A DNA stretch of 64,000 nt from Vibrio sp. 16 (GCF_963681195.1 NZ_OY808997.1:434001-498000), one strand, 5' to 3'; counted from the first letter of the stretch, positions 46,870-55,938 are shown. Notes: generated from the sequence alone by a model not told the origin. Program-made: numbers and translations.

Positions 46870-48567
46870 ATGAAATTAAGAGAAACCTTGTTGCTGTTCT
46901 TAATACTGGTCAGTGGTGTGTTTGCTGTAACCGCGTATACTGTATCAAAGAAAGCTGTAGATAGCGTCGTACAAGATTTGATTTGGAAGTACAGCCAAGT
47001 GGCTGCGCAGCATGACATTGAGCAAACGCTAGCACCAATATTAGAAGAAGTCGCACTTGCCCAAAAGATTGCCACAGACCCGCACATCGTGTCATGGGGC
47101 CGAAATGCGAGCGATGAAGTCTATCGTAGTACCGCAGAAGCTGTTTTGGAACGATATCGTTGGCAATTCAAATCCAAGAATTTCTTTATCGCGCTTGACG
47201 GTGACTTGTCATATCACTACAACGATGTCCCCAGCATTCGCCAGCCATCATATCTTCGCTACTATTTAGAGCCAACCTCTGTAACTGACACTTGGTATTT
47301 TGACCAAAAAGCGCAAGGCCAACGCCTTTCAGTTAATATCGCGAAAGACATCCATATCGATCGAACTAAGGTTTGGATCAACCAAGCTATTCTCGACAAA
47401 GGTCAGTTTCTCGGCATCGTAGGGACTGGGATGGATATTGATCTCTTTACGAGTCAGTTGGCGCATCTTGATACCTCTTCATTAAGAACGTTTTTTGTAG
47501 ATGAGAAGCACAGGGTTCAACTGATTTTAGAATCTGGCCAGTTCGATTATCCACTGAGAAATGCGAAGTTTGAGAAGCCCGACTTGGCATCGATGATCCC
47601 CAATCGCCAAGATTTTGAGGTGCTGACTCAATTCATGCGCAAGCAAAAATACGGTCAAGAGGCGGAGTCCCTGATGATCGAGCAAAATCAGGGAAGAGCG
47701 GTTGTCTCCATCAACTACATCGAAGAGTTGGGATGGTATGAGATCACGTTTGTTGATGTAGAAAGTATGTTGCCACCGTGGACGTACAGCAATCTGGGTT
47801 ACATCTTTGTCGTGATCACGCTGCTGTTTGGAGGGTTCTCTTACTATTACTGGCTGAATGTTTGGGTTAAGCCCCTTGAAATCTCTGCCCAGCGGATTCA
47901 CAAACTCGCGAAGGAGAGTGATTATTTTGTTAGTGAACGCAGTAGCGACTTGGCAAACCATTTGTCTGTTATAGAAGAAGAACTGACGAAAAGTCGCCAC
48001 TCACTCCATAAAATGGTGGTTTCGCGCACGGCTGCGCTGGATGAATTAACCACGGTCGATGTTGTTACTCAGTTGTGGAATAAGAAGGGGTTGGAGAAGG
48101 AGTTGGCAATGGAAATTGCACGTTCTAAAAGAGAGCAAACCGCCTTTGGCCTTATTTGGATAGATCTGGGGTTAACGGATGACGAAACGATTGAAACGGT
48201 GTCTGCGAGTTTTGAGTCAACGTTGTCAGCCGCGGGGCGAGGGATTTGTCACGCGATCCGAGTCTATGACCAAGCGGCTCGTTGGGAGGACGATGAGTTT
48301 ATAGTCTTGGTACGAACAAAGTACCCGTGCAGTTTGAATCAGCTTGCAGGACGAATTAAATCTTGCATCTTATCAGAACAAATGGACAGCGAGCACCTTC
48401 AACGCCTAACCGACAGCTTGGCCATAGGAGGGACCGTTATTCATCCTGGTTCCTCAGAAAGAGAGGCTTTGACCATGGCAGACAGAGCGCTCTATCTTGC
48501 TAAGGGAAAATCGGGCGAAAAGGTCTACATCCATCATTGCCGAGCACCTGCGGATCAAATTGCATAA
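46870..48567 (+). CDS. Membrane protein with dCache-type sensor and degenerate GGDEF domain
   Basis: 565 aa from the ATG at 46870. TM1 at about 5-25, an extracytoplasmic PDC/Cache-like sensor to about residue 315 (AKDIHIDRTKVWINQAILDK, GTGMDIDLFTSQLAHLD), TM2 at about 318-340, a helical linker, then a GGDEF-type domain. Its signature at residues 473-477 is EDDEF, preceded by RW, in place of GGDEF, and the opening motif reads DVVTQLWNKKGL. Loss of both glycines argues against diguanylate cyclase activity; it may bind GTP or act as a scaffold. An upstream frame to 46786 is possible but adds a non-conserved stretch. Monocistronic after topA. Confidence 0.85.
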   Translation: MKLRETLLLFLILVSGVFAVTAYTVSKKAVDSVVQDLIWKYSQVAAQHDIEQTLAPILEEVALAQKIATDPHIVSWGRNASDEVYRSTAEAVLERYRWQFKSKNFFIALDGDLSYHYNDVPSIRQPSYLRYYLEPTSVTDTWYFDQKAQGQRLSVNIAKDIHIDRTKVWINQAILDKGQFLGIVGTGMDIDLFTSQLAHLDTSSLRTFFVDEKHRVQLILESGQFDYPLRNAKFEKPDLASMIPNRQDFEVLTQFMRKQKYGQEAESLMIEQNQGRAVVSINYIEELGWYEITFVDVESMLPPWTYSNLGYIFVVITLLFGGFSYYYWLNVWVKPLEISAQRIHKLAKESDYFVSERSSDLANHLSVIEEELTKSRHSLHKMVVSRTAALDELTTVDVVTQLWNKKGLEKELAMEIARSKREQTAFGLIWIDLGLTDDETIETVSASFESTLSAAGRGICHAIRVYDQAARWEDDEFIVLVRTKYPCSLNQLAGRIKSCILSEQMDSEHLQRLTDSLAIGGTVIHPGSSEREALTMADRALYLAKGKSGEKVYIHHCRAPADQIA

Positions 48568-48954
48568 CGTGCATCTGTAATCCTTTTTTAATCATATATT
48601 TACAATCTCAATTGTTCTAAAAGTCGAGTAATGCCTCAGTTATTCATGCAAGTATCACTAATTTGTAGTTAATCTGTTACGGAGTTGTACCAGCTGGAGG
48701 GCATTGTGTGAGCTAACCCAGAGTGATGGAAAGTAATGCGTGTGCGGCTGTTAGTACAGCATATTTTAAATTGTAATCTTTTTGAAATACGATAACTTAT
48801 AATAAACCTCTTGCACATTTTTTGTGTAGGGATTGCTAACGACGTTAGGTTGTAGAGTGGCATGCTTTTCGTGTCGTGCGCTCTTAGGAAATGAGATAAG
48901 CCCCCCAATAAAAAAATATGCTTATCCGAAAAAATATTATATGGAGAGAATAGA
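48568..48954. other. Intergenic region and leader upstream of glgC
   Basis: About 387 bp without a gene. A 7-bp inverted repeat GATAAGC (48895-48901) / GCTTATC (48920-48926) with a C-rich loop lies just before the glgC ribosome-binding site. GGA occurs on both sides of it (48887, 48943), as in CsrA-controlled glgC leaders of enterics; this is only suggestive. No terminator is visible for the GGDEF gene. Confidence 0.5.
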
Positions 48955-50172
48955 ATGGCTGGTGTTTTAGGTATGATCCTTGCTGGTGGAGAAGGCTCGC
49001 GTTTGCGTCCGTTGACCGAGTCTCGTAGTAAACCTTCGGTGCCATTTGGCGGCAGTTACCGATTGATCGATTTTGCATTGAATAACTTTGTTAATGCAGA
49101 TTTGATGCGTATTTACGTACTGACTCAGTTTAAATCACAATCTTTGTTCCATCACCTGAAGAAAGGCTGGAACATTAATGGAATTACCGATCGCTTTATC
49201 GACCCTATTCCTGCGCAGATGCGCACTGGTAAGCGTTGGTATGAAGGGACAGCCGATGCGATCTATCAAAACTTACGTTTTATGGAGTTGGCAGAACCGG
49301 ATCAAGTCTGTATTTTTGGCTCTGACCATATTTACAAAATGGACATCAAGCAGATGCTCGATTTCCACAAAGAAAAGCAAGCGGCCTTGACCGTTTCTGC
49401 GCTTCGTATGCCATTGTCTGAAGCTTCGCAGTTTGGCGTAATTGAAGTCGATGCAGAAGGGCGTATGGTCGGCTTCCAAGAGAAACCAGAAAATCCTAAG
49501 TCAATCCCAGGGGATCCAGAGCACGCATTGGTTTCAATGGGTAACTACGTTTTTGAAGCGGATCGATTGTTCTCTGAGTTAATTGAAGATGCGGATAACC
49601 CAGATTCGTCCCATGATTTCGGCAAAGACATCATTCCAAAAATGTTCCCATGCGGAGACGTTTACGTTTACGACTTTAGCACCAACCGAATCACAGGTGA
49701 AAAGGAAGAAGTATATTGGCGTGATGTAGGTACGATTGGCGCGTACTGGGAAGCACATATGGACTTGTTGGAAAAAGATGCACCTTTCTCGCTCTATAAC
49801 CGCAAGTGGCCGCTACACACTTACTACCCACCATTACCACCCGCAACGTTTACTGACTCAGATAACGGGCGTGTGCAAATCATCGATAGTCTAGTATGTA
49901 ACGGCAGCTATGTGCGTGGTTCAAGAATCGAGAAGTGTGTGCTTGGCTTCCGCAGTAATATTGCATCGGCGTGTGATATCAGTGAAAGTATCCTTCTGGG
50001 CGACGTGAAAGTCGGCGAAGGCTGTGTATTGCGTCGTGTAATTGTCGATAAAGATGCTGATATCGCACCGGGCACTCAAATTGGTGTGAACCTTACGGAA
50101 GATAAAAAGCACTTCCATGTGTCCGATGAAGGCATCGTAGTTATTCCAAAAGGAGCTCGTGTTGGCTACTAA
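48955..50172 (+). CDS. glgC: Glucose-1-phosphate adenylyltransferase (ADP-glucose pyrophosphorylase)
   Basis: 405 aa. Nucleotide-binding start GMILAGGEGSRLRPLTE, substrate segments KPSVPFGGSYRLIDF, FGSDHIYKMD, FQEKPENPK and a C-terminal left-handed beta-helix (SYVRGSRIEKCVLGFRSNI). It makes ADP-glucose for glycogen, the committed step. A good ribosome-binding site (GGAGAG) precedes the ATG. Its 3' end overlaps the start of glgA. Confidence 0.97.
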   Translation: MAGVLGMILAGGEGSRLRPLTESRSKPSVPFGGSYRLIDFALNNFVNADLMRIYVLTQFKSQSLFHHLKKGWNINGITDRFIDPIPAQMRTGKRWYEGTADAIYQNLRFMELAEPDQVCIFGSDHIYKMDIKQMLDFHKEKQAALTVSALRMPLSEASQFGVIEVDAEGRMVGFQEKPENPKSIPGDPEHALVSMGNYVFEADRLFSELIEDADNPDSSHDFGKDIIPKMFPCGDVYVYDFSTNRITGEKEEVYWRDVGTIGAYWEAHMDLLEKDAPFSLYNRKWPLHTYYPPLPPATFTDSDNGRVQIIDSLVCNGSYVRGSRIEKCVLGFRSNIASACDISESILLGDVKVGEGCVLRRVIVDKDADIAPGTQIGVNLTEDKKHFHVSDEGIVVIPKGARVGY

Positions 50173-51622
50173 GAATTTATCTATTCTATTCGTAGCATCG
50201 GAAGTCGAAGGATTGATCAAAAGTGGCGGCTTGGCGGACGTGGCCAAGGCGCTTCCTGAAGCGCTCCGAGAACTCAATCAAGACGTTCGTTTAGCGTTGC
50301 CCGCTTATCGAAATGTAAAAGGGATAGAGCAAGCGCAAGTCATTCTGGAAACACAGCTAGAGCACTGGCCGCATACCTCGTATAAAGTTCGTGAACTGTC
50401 GATTTCTGGTGTCGTTGTTTATGCGATCGATTGTCCTCAATATTTTGACCGTCCTGAAATGTACGCTGAAAATAACCAAGCTTACGCCGATAATGGTGAG
50501 CGATTTGCCTTTTTCAGCGCTGCGTCTCTAGATATGCTGCAAAAGCTTGATTTTCAACCGCATATTGTCCACGCCAATGATTGGCACACTGGACTGGTCC
50601 CATTTTTGCTCACACATCGTTATGGTTCATGCCCGTTTTTCGCTAAAACTAAAAGTGTTTTATCGATTCACAATGCAGTCTTCAAAGGTGTGTTTAGCTA
50701 TGATGAGTTGCAATGCCTACCTGAGTTTCATGCTCGTTACGCGCCTGATGCGGCGGTGAGCCCTTCGCACGTCACCATGCTAAAAGCTGGGGTGCTAAAT
50801 GCAGATAAAATTAATGCTGTGAGTCCGAGCTACGCAAACGAACTGAAAACCGAACTGGGTAGCCATGGCATGGCCGCCGAGTTTCAGCGTCGTGCGGATG
50901 ATCTAGTGGGGATTTTGAACGGATGTGATTATTCTGCTTGGAACCCTGAAACGGATGCATATCTGCCTGCCAACTATCGAGCTAACCGCCAAAGTATGGT
51001 TAGGGGGAAGCGAGCGTGTAAGCGCAGCTTGCAGGAAACGGTAGGACTGGCTGAAAAAGATGTCGCTATGTATGGAATGGTGTGTCGCCTTACCAATCAA
51101 AAAGGTGTGCATTACCTATTGCCTATCCTGTCACAGTTTTTGAAGCACGATGTTCAACTTGTCATTGTTGGTACCGGTGACCCGGTATTGGCTTCGCGCC
51201 TGAAAGAGGTGGAAGCGCTGTTCAGCGACAAATTCAAGTTTGTCGAGGCCTATGACAATGGGTTAGCCCACTTAGTTGAAGCTGGTTCGGATTTCTTCTT
51301 GATGCCTTCGGAGTTTGAGCCTTGTGGTTTAAACCAAATCTATAGTATGGCTTATGGCACTTTGCCTATCGTCCGAGGTGTTGGAGGGTTGAAAGATAGC
51401 GTTAACGACTACGATGAGAACCCTGCGATCGCAACGGGTTTTGTATTCGATGAGCCTGAACCGATTGCGTTGCTTCTTGTTTTACAGCGCTCGTTGTTGC
51501 TTTACGCACAACAACCTAACGAAGTAAAACGCGTGCAACTATACGCGATGGAGCAAAATTTCTGCTGGAGCAAAGCGGCGGATGAGTATTTGACGCTTTA
51601 TCACAGTGCGCTTAATAGCTAA
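50162..51622 (+). CDS. glgA: Glycogen synthase
   Basis: 486 aa GT5 enzyme. N-terminal ADP-glucose binding motif KSGGLADVAKALP; later HANDWHTGLVPFLL, VSPSYANELKT and PSEFEPCGLNQIYSMAYGTL. I chose the TTG at 50162 because AGGAG (50151-50155) is six bases upstream; a GTG at 50159 is only three bases away. The start lies inside the end of glgC, so translation is coupled. Followed by a terminator. With glgC it builds glycogen. Confidence 0.95.
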   Translation: MATKNLSILFVASEVEGLIKSGGLADVAKALPEALRELNQDVRLALPAYRNVKGIEQAQVILETQLEHWPHTSYKVRELSISGVVVYAIDCPQYFDRPEMYAENNQAYADNGERFAFFSAASLDMLQKLDFQPHIVHANDWHTGLVPFLLTHRYGSCPFFAKTKSVLSIHNAVFKGVFSYDELQCLPEFHARYAPDAAVSPSHVTMLKAGVLNADKINAVSPSYANELKTELGSHGMAAEFQRRADDLVGILNGCDYSAWNPETDAYLPANYRANRQSMVRGKRACKRSLQETVGLAEKDVAMYGMVCRLTNQKGVHYLLPILSQFLKHDVQLVIVGTGDPVLASRLKEVEALFSDKFKFVEAYDNGLAHLVEAGSDFFLMPSEFEPCGLNQIYSMAYGTLPIVRGVGGLKDSVNDYDENPAIATGFVFDEPEPIALLLVLQRSLLLYAQQPNEVKRVQLYAMEQNFCWSKAADEYLTLYHSALNS

Positions 51623-51643
51623 CGGAACAAGCTAAGTATATTG

Positions 51644-51667
51644 AGGCGTCGTATGACGCCTTTTTTT
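51644..51667 (+). terminator. Terminator after glgA
   Basis: AGGCGTC, loop GTAT, GACGCCT followed by a T run to 51667. Confidence 0.85.
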
Positions 51668-51789
51668 GTATTTTTTCAATTTTAGACAAGATAAGTAACA
51701 CGAAATGACATAAGCTGAATTAAAATTGCATTAGTTTGTGCTAATCTTCTGCTTCCAAGTTATTCCAGTAAGAAACTCTGAACGTCACT

Positions 51790-52593
51790 ATGAACTCTGA
51801 AATGCTATTTCACAAAACATTTGAACACCCAACAAGCAATGAGTGGGTGGTTTTTGTGCATGGAGCCGGAGGCAGTTCGTCTATTTGGTTCAAGCAAATC
51901 AAAGCGTACAAGCAGCACTTTAATTTGTTGCTCATAGACCTAAGAGGGCACGGGCGATCAAATCAGCTACTAAAGGAGATCATGGCGAACCGCTACACGT
52001 TTAAGGCGGTCACGCAAGACATTCTCCAAGTTCTGGATCACCTCAAGATTCGATCAGCACACTTCGTTGGGATGTCTTTAGGAACGATCATCGTAAGAAA
52101 TATCGCAGAGCTTGCCTCGGAGCGTGTGAAATCCATGGTGCTGGGTGGGGCAGTAACACGCCTGAACACGCGTTCACAAGTGTTGGTGCGTCTCGGTAAC
52201 TTATGTAAACACATCGTGCCTTATATGTGGTTATACAGCTTATTTGCTTATATTGTGATGCCACAGCGGACACAGAAAGAATCACGTCACCTGTTTATCC
52301 GCGAAGCCAAAAAACTGTGTCAGAAAGAGTTTAAGCGCTGGTTTATACTCACGGCAGAAGTAAACCCATTAATGAAGTATTTCAAAGATAGAGAATTGCC
52401 AATTCCGACGCTGTATCTAATGGGAGAGCGAGACTACATGTTTATTAAGCCAGTGAAAGAGATGGTTGCCGTTCACCAGCAGAGTCAATTGCTTGAGATT
52501 CCTGATTGTGGACATGTGTGTAATGTAGAGCGTCCGGAAGAGTTCAATCAGCATTCGATTGCCTTTATACAACAGCAAATTAAGGCGACTTAA
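51790..52593 (+). CDS. Alpha/beta hydrolase
   Basis: 267 aa. Oxyanion-hole motif VVFVHGAGGSSSIWF, LIDLRGHGRSNQ, nucleophile elbow GMSLG with S96, and a C-terminal His in IPDCGHVCNVERPEEF; a catalytic Asp is likely in the LMGERDYMF strand. Could be an esterase, lipase or lactonase; the substrate cannot be told. Its stop codon shares TTAA with the stop of the convergent DUF2007 gene. Confidence 0.88.
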   Translation: MNSEMLFHKTFEHPTSNEWVVFVHGAGGSSSIWFKQIKAYKQHFNLLLIDLRGHGRSNQLLKEIMANRYTFKAVTQDILQVLDHLKIRSAHFVGMSLGTIIVRNIAELASERVKSMVLGGAVTRLNTRSQVLVRLGNLCKHIVPYMWLYSLFAYIVMPQRTQKESRHLFIREAKKLCQKEFKRWFILTAEVNPLMKYFKDRELPIPTLYLMGERDYMFIKPVKEMVAVHQQSQLLEIPDCGHVCNVERPEEFNQHSIAFIQQQIKAT

Positions 52594-52895
52594 TCTGCTG
52601 CGGTGCCGCATTGCCAGCAAACCCCAAATTGTGATTCGTTGACTTCTCCACATTGACTGCAGTGCCAGTCGCTACCATTTTGCGTTGTCCTAAATTGGTC
52701 GATGATCTCATTCGCCTGATTGCGCTTATTTGGTTCTAAAAGCCAAACATAAGGCTCGCTGTTTTCACCGAATGGGATTTCTCCCTGCAACCCGAATATC
52801 CCTTCACCACGAACTTCACAGCTGATGTCTTGAGACTTTAGAAGCTCACAGACAATGTGAGCTTCTGGAGGATTACTCGCTGAGTAGATTTTCAT
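52590..52895 (-). CDS. DUF2007 protein with C-terminal zinc ribbon
   Basis: 101 aa. The N-terminal part KIYSASNPPEAHIVCELLKS, then VWLLEPNKRNQANEIIDQF, is the DUF2007 fold (related to a PII-like protein). The C terminus has WHCSQCGEVNESQFGVCWQC, a four-cysteine zinc ribbon. It overlaps the VTT gene by four bases (ATGA), so they are translationally coupled. Function unknown. Confidence 0.85.
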   Translation of the reverse strand: MKIYSASNPPEAHIVCELLKSQDISCEVRGEGIFGLQGEIPFGENSEPYVWLLEPNKRNQANEIIDQFRTTQNGSDWHCSQCGEVNESQFGVCWQCGTAAD

Positions 52896-53587
52896 GACGC
52901 CGAGCCATTCTGTGCGGATGGCGATGACTTAATTTTATTCATGACCCATTTCGCAATGACAGGGAAAAGACCCAGTAAAGCAAATGACGCTAAGACGGAA
53001 GGCGAGACAATGCCTGAAAGGCTCTCAATTTGCGCTAACTGAGTACCCGCGTTTAAGTAAACGGCTGTGCCGGGTAACATACCTAGTTGGCTGACAAAAT
53101 AGAATCGAGTTACCGAAATAGGCGTTAATCCCATGAGTAAATTAATAAGGAAGAAGGGGAAGACAGGAATCAACCTTAGTGAGAATAGATAAAACGCCCC
53201 ATCACGTTCTACACCTTGGTTAATCGCACTCAGCTTATCGCCAAACTTTCCTTGCACCCAGTCTCGCAATAGGAAACGGCTGCTTAAAAAGGCGAGCGTT
53301 GCACCAATGGTGCTGGCAAAAGAGACCAACAGCAAACTTGTCCAAAACCCAAAGAGCGCAGCGCCCAAAAGCGTAACAACGGCTGCTCCAGGAATGGAGA
53401 ACGCGGTTATGGCGACGTAGGCGAAAAAGTAAGTCAATGCGGCGAAGACGAAGTTTTCGCTGATGTAATCTGAGAGTGCAAGCTGCTGTGCTTTCGCGTT
53501 TTCGAGCGTCAGGTATTGCCCAAAGTTCATCGCCAGAAAGGCGATAAGCGCAACTAAGACTATCCCCAAGATCAATTTTTTATTCAT
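52892..53587 (-). CDS. VTT/TMEM64-family inner-membrane protein (DedA-like)
   Basis: 231 aa from the ATG at 53587 (MNKKLILGIVLVALIAF), preceded by AAAGGA. The VTT domain shows AITAFSIPGAAVVTLLGAAL, FWTSLLLVSFASTIGATLAF and SLRLIPVFPFFLINLLMGLT, with about six membrane spans. Relatives act in lipid scrambling or envelope maintenance. Cotranscribed with the DUF2007 protein. Confidence 0.88.
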   Translation of the reverse strand: MNKKLILGIVLVALIAFLAMNFGQYLTLENAKAQQLALSDYISENFVFAALTYFFAYVAITAFSIPGAAVVTLLGAALFGFWTSLLLVSFASTIGATLAFLSSRFLLRDWVQGKFGDKLSAINQGVERDGAFYLFSLRLIPVFPFFLINLLMGLTPISVTRFYFVSQLGMLPGTAVYLNAGTQLAQIESLSGIVSPSVLASFALLGLFPVIAKWVMNKIKSSPSAQNGSAS

Positions 53588-53715
53588 AATCGCGTCCTTT
53601 AATACTCTTCGCAAGGATAACTCTGACCCTATAGTTACATACTTAAGTTAGTATAGGGAATGATTGATATAGACAATAAGAACGAGAGCGAGAAGAAAAT
53701 ATTTCCTTAGAGACT

Positions 53716-53742
53716 AAAAAAGCCAGCAAGTGCTGGCTTTTT
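53716..53742 (-). terminator. Terminator after tfoY
   Basis: Minus-strand reading: AAAAAGCCAGCA, loop CT, TGCTGGCTTTTTT. Confidence 0.85.
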
Positions 53743-53757
53743 CATCGATTGATTGAG

Positions 53758-54351
53758 CTAGTTGCTCAATTTATTCAGTAGTTCTTGTCTTCGGCTTTGC
53801 GGTATAACAGACCAATGTGTGCCCCTGATTGCTCCCTCTAGTGCCCACAGCAGTTCAACGCTCACTTCTGCTGAGTGTGTCGATTGAATCGCCTTGTACG
53901 CTTTAACAGCGCCCGCTTCTTCTAAAGATTCGACATCGTCAATCCCGGCTTTCTTTAGCATTCTTTCCGTTGCCAAGCGCAGGTTGGGTAGGTCTTTCAA
54001 GCGATTTGGTTTCGCTTTCGATTGTACTTTTTTCTCTTCTTTTGCTGCGATCAGCGCTTGTCTTGCCAATGCCAGTGTTTTTTCATTGTCTGAGGAAATG
54101 TCATCGCTCAAAGCAAAATATTTAGTCACAACGGGAAAACCACGTTTTTTGTAGACGTAGGGTTCCAAAGAAAGGGCATTGCACTGTTTGATTAACTGAG
54201 CATCCGCTCTTACATGAAGCTTATCGTTGACCACTAAAGCAAACATCGTCTCATCTGCGAATATGCCGAAGCCGCCAAACATTGAACGAGACTTAATTTG
54301 ACCAAGTTGCTCAAATAGTCTCATTGAGTCTTTAAGTATTGGTTTATCCAT
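53758..54351 (-). CDS. tfoY: TfoY, TfoX-family regulator under a c-di-GMP riboswitch
   Basis: 197 aa from the ATG at 54351 ([20 protein letters not shown]). The N-terminal TfoX_N domain has [20 protein letters not shown] and [18 protein letters not shown]; the C-terminal TfoX_C domain has [20 protein letters not shown] and [15 protein letters not shown]. Two paralogs exist in vibrios: TfoX (competence, chitin-induced) and TfoY (motility and type VI secretion). The GEMM-I riboswitch in the leader, and purR-torD-torR-elyC-cmoM-muk next to it, fit tfoY (VC1722 in V. cholerae). An in-frame TTG (54387) or GTG (54384) upstream could extend it by 12 or 11 residues. Confidence 0.88.
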   Translation of the reverse strand: MDKPILKDSMRLFEQLGQIKSRSMFGGFGIFADETMFALVVNDKLHVRADAQLIKQCNALSLEPYVYKKRGFPVVTKYFALSDDISSDNEKTLALARQALIAAKEEKKVQSKAKPNRLKDLPNLRLATERMLKKAGIDDVESLEEAGAVKAYKAIQSTHSAEVSVELLWALEGAIRGTHWSVIPQSRRQELLNKLSN

Positions 54352-54550
54352 GCTGTATTTTCTCGGTGTATATGTATACGCCACCAATTCAGGTCCGAGA
54401 GATTAGCAAAATAATGCAGAAATTTTGTCAGTAAGGTGTCATACAAGAAAACACTTCGTAAAATCTCGACGAATTCCATGTCTGCTCATACTCAGTATTG
54501 AGACGCGTCCAGTTTACGAGAAAGCTTAATGTACTAGTTTTGCATTTTTG

Positions 54551-54638
54551 CCATCGGCAACCCCGCTACCTTGTATAAGTATACTTAAGGCCGGAGGCTT
54601 TGCGTCCCATCCTTTCGAAATGGTTTGCCCTGTTCGTG
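54551..54638 (-). ncRNA. GEMM-I c-di-GMP-I riboswitch upstream of tfoY
   Basis: On the minus strand, 54638 to 54551 contains CACGAACAGGGCAAACC, a GAAA tetraloop (TTCGAAAGGA), GGGACGCAAAGCCTCCGGCC and GGTAGCGGGGTTGCCGATGG. This follows the V. cholerae Vc2 riboswitch, which I recall from the tfoY leader, almost base for base outside the variable P3 loop. The aptamer binds c-di-GMP. About 200 nt separate it from the tfoY start, and no clear intrinsic terminator is seen there, so control may be at translation or RNA stability. Confidence 0.93.
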
Positions 54639-54737
54639 GCATTGATCGAACAAGTTAAGAATAAATAATATTTGAGGTAAGTATCACACTTGTAGTGAGT
54701 AAATGTGATCTTAGTTCAGTAATTTGGCGGGTTATAT

Positions 54738-54772
54738 GCGCCTGACTGATAATTAATCAAAGAGTCAGGCGC
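54738..54772 (-). terminator. Stem-loop after purR (possible terminator)
   Basis: A perfect 10-bp stem GCGCCTGACT / AGTCAGGCGC with a 15-base loop lies just past the purR stop, but no T tract follows on the minus strand. It could stabilise the purR mRNA end or act as a weak terminator ahead of the tfoY promoter. Confidence 0.45.
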
Positions 54773-54784
54773 TGAGTGATGATG

Positions 54785-55810
54785 TTATTTGTTGAGGTTG
54801 CGCACGGTACAGCGCTCGACAATTTCAGGGTGCATCTCAAACACTCGCTTGTCGTGTTCTTTGTCCTTGATACGCTCTAACAAAATTTCGAACGCGTTCT
54901 TACCGACACGTCGTTTCGGTTGGTGAACAGTCGTGAGCGGTGGAGAGAAGTATTCCGCTAACTCGATGTTGTCGTAACCAATAATGGACATATCTTCTGG
55001 AATGCGGATACCTTTTTGTTGTAGGCGGCTCATTAGACCCAGTGCCATCGTATCGTTGAAGCAGAAAACGGCACTCGGGCGTTTATCCATTGCAACAATC
55101 TTGTCTGCGGCTAGGACTGCAGTGTCACATTCAAAGTTACCTTCAAGGATCCAGTCTTCATCAACTGCCAAGTTCGCTTCGTTCATTGCTCGCTTGAAGC
55201 CTGCGATACGCTCCTGACATGCTGCTTTTTCGAAGTGCCCGCTCAAACAAGCAATATCTTTGTGGCCACGCTCAATCAGGTATTTAGTCGCTAGATAGCC
55301 GCCTTCTTCTGAGTTGTCGATGATTTCTGAGTTGTCGATGATTTTGTCAGCTTGTGAGCTTTCAGGGCCCCAGTCCATGACCACTTTAGGAATGTCTTTA
55401 TGACGGTCAAGCATTTCGCTGAGTTCTTCTGTGAGGTCAGAACACATGACCAAGATGCCGTCTACGCGCTTTTCTGCAAGCATGCGGATATAGTCGCGTT
55501 GCTTCTCATAGATGCCGCCGGTATTACACAAAATCAGCGTGTAACCTTGGCGGTAACAGTAACTCTCAACACCATCAATAACTTCTGAAAAGAAGAGGTT
55601 TGTTGATTGAGTCACCAGCATGCCAATCGTGCGTGTTGTATTACACTTTAAGCTTCGAGCAACGGCACTAGGCGCATAGTTCAGCTCTGTTACTGCTTCC
55701 ATGACCTTTTCTTGGGTCGCTTCGGCAACAAAACGCGTTTTATTAATTACGTGAGATACAGTAGTTGTTGATACGCCGGCTAAGCGCGCTACGTCTTTTA
55801 TGGTGGCCAT
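54785..55810 (-). CDS. purR: Purine repressor PurR
   Basis: 341 aa LacI-family repressor. [23 protein letters not shown], hinge helix SAVARSLK, then a periplasmic-binding-like effector domain ([40 protein letters not shown]). With hypoxanthine or guanine it represses purine synthesis. Residues 157-168 are an exact repeat, IIDNSE twice, from an 18-bp tandem duplication; without it the protein would be 335 aa. The insert lies in a surface-type segment of the effector domain, so activity may survive. Confidence 0.95.
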   Translation of the reverse strand: MATIKDVARLAGVSTTTVSHVINKTRFVAEATQEKVMEAVTELNYAPSAVARSLKCNTTRTIGMLVTQSTNLFFSEVIDGVESYCYRQGYTLILCNTGGIYEKQRDYIRMLAEKRVDGILVMCSDLTEELSEMLDRHKDIPKVVMDWGPESSQADKIIDNSEIIDNSEEGGYLATKYLIERGHKDIACLSGHFEKAACQERIAGFKRAMNEANLAVDEDWILEGNFECDTAVLAADKIVAMDKRPSAVFCFNDTMALGLMSRLQQKGIRIPEDMSIIGYDNIELAEYFSPPLTTVHQPKRRVGKNAFEILLERIKDKEHDKRVFEMHPEIVERCTVRNLNK

Positions 55811-55883
55811 AAGGTTTTGTCCTGTCGATGACTGCCACGAAACAATATTCCTAAGTGTAGGATAATCTGGCAGAAAGTATCAG

Positions 55884-55914
55884 AAACACAAAAACCGCTT
55901 ATAATTAGCGGTTT
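55884..55914 (-). terminator. Terminator-like hairpin downstream of torD, in the purR leader
   Basis: Minus-strand reading: AAACCGCT, loop AATTATA, AGCGGTTTTTGTGTTT. It would end torD transcripts before purR. Confidence 0.7.
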
Positions 55915-55938
55915 GTATTTAATTCGTTCATTTTTATC

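Noticed and set aside
48780..48840. Sigma-70 promoter with TATAAT upstream of glgC
   Set aside because: A TATAAT hexamer occurs (near 48797), but no -35 element lies at 16-18 bp spacing.
53758..54351. Calling this gene tfoX (competence regulator)
   Set aside because: The c-di-GMP riboswitch and the purR-torD-torR-muk neighbourhood fit tfoY; tfoX is controlled by the TfoR small RNA and lies elsewhere in vibrios.
54640..54737. CRP sites upstream of the tfoY riboswitch
   Set aside because: AAATGTGATCT is a perfect half-site, but the matching half at the right spacing is poor and the other TCACA element faces the wrong way.
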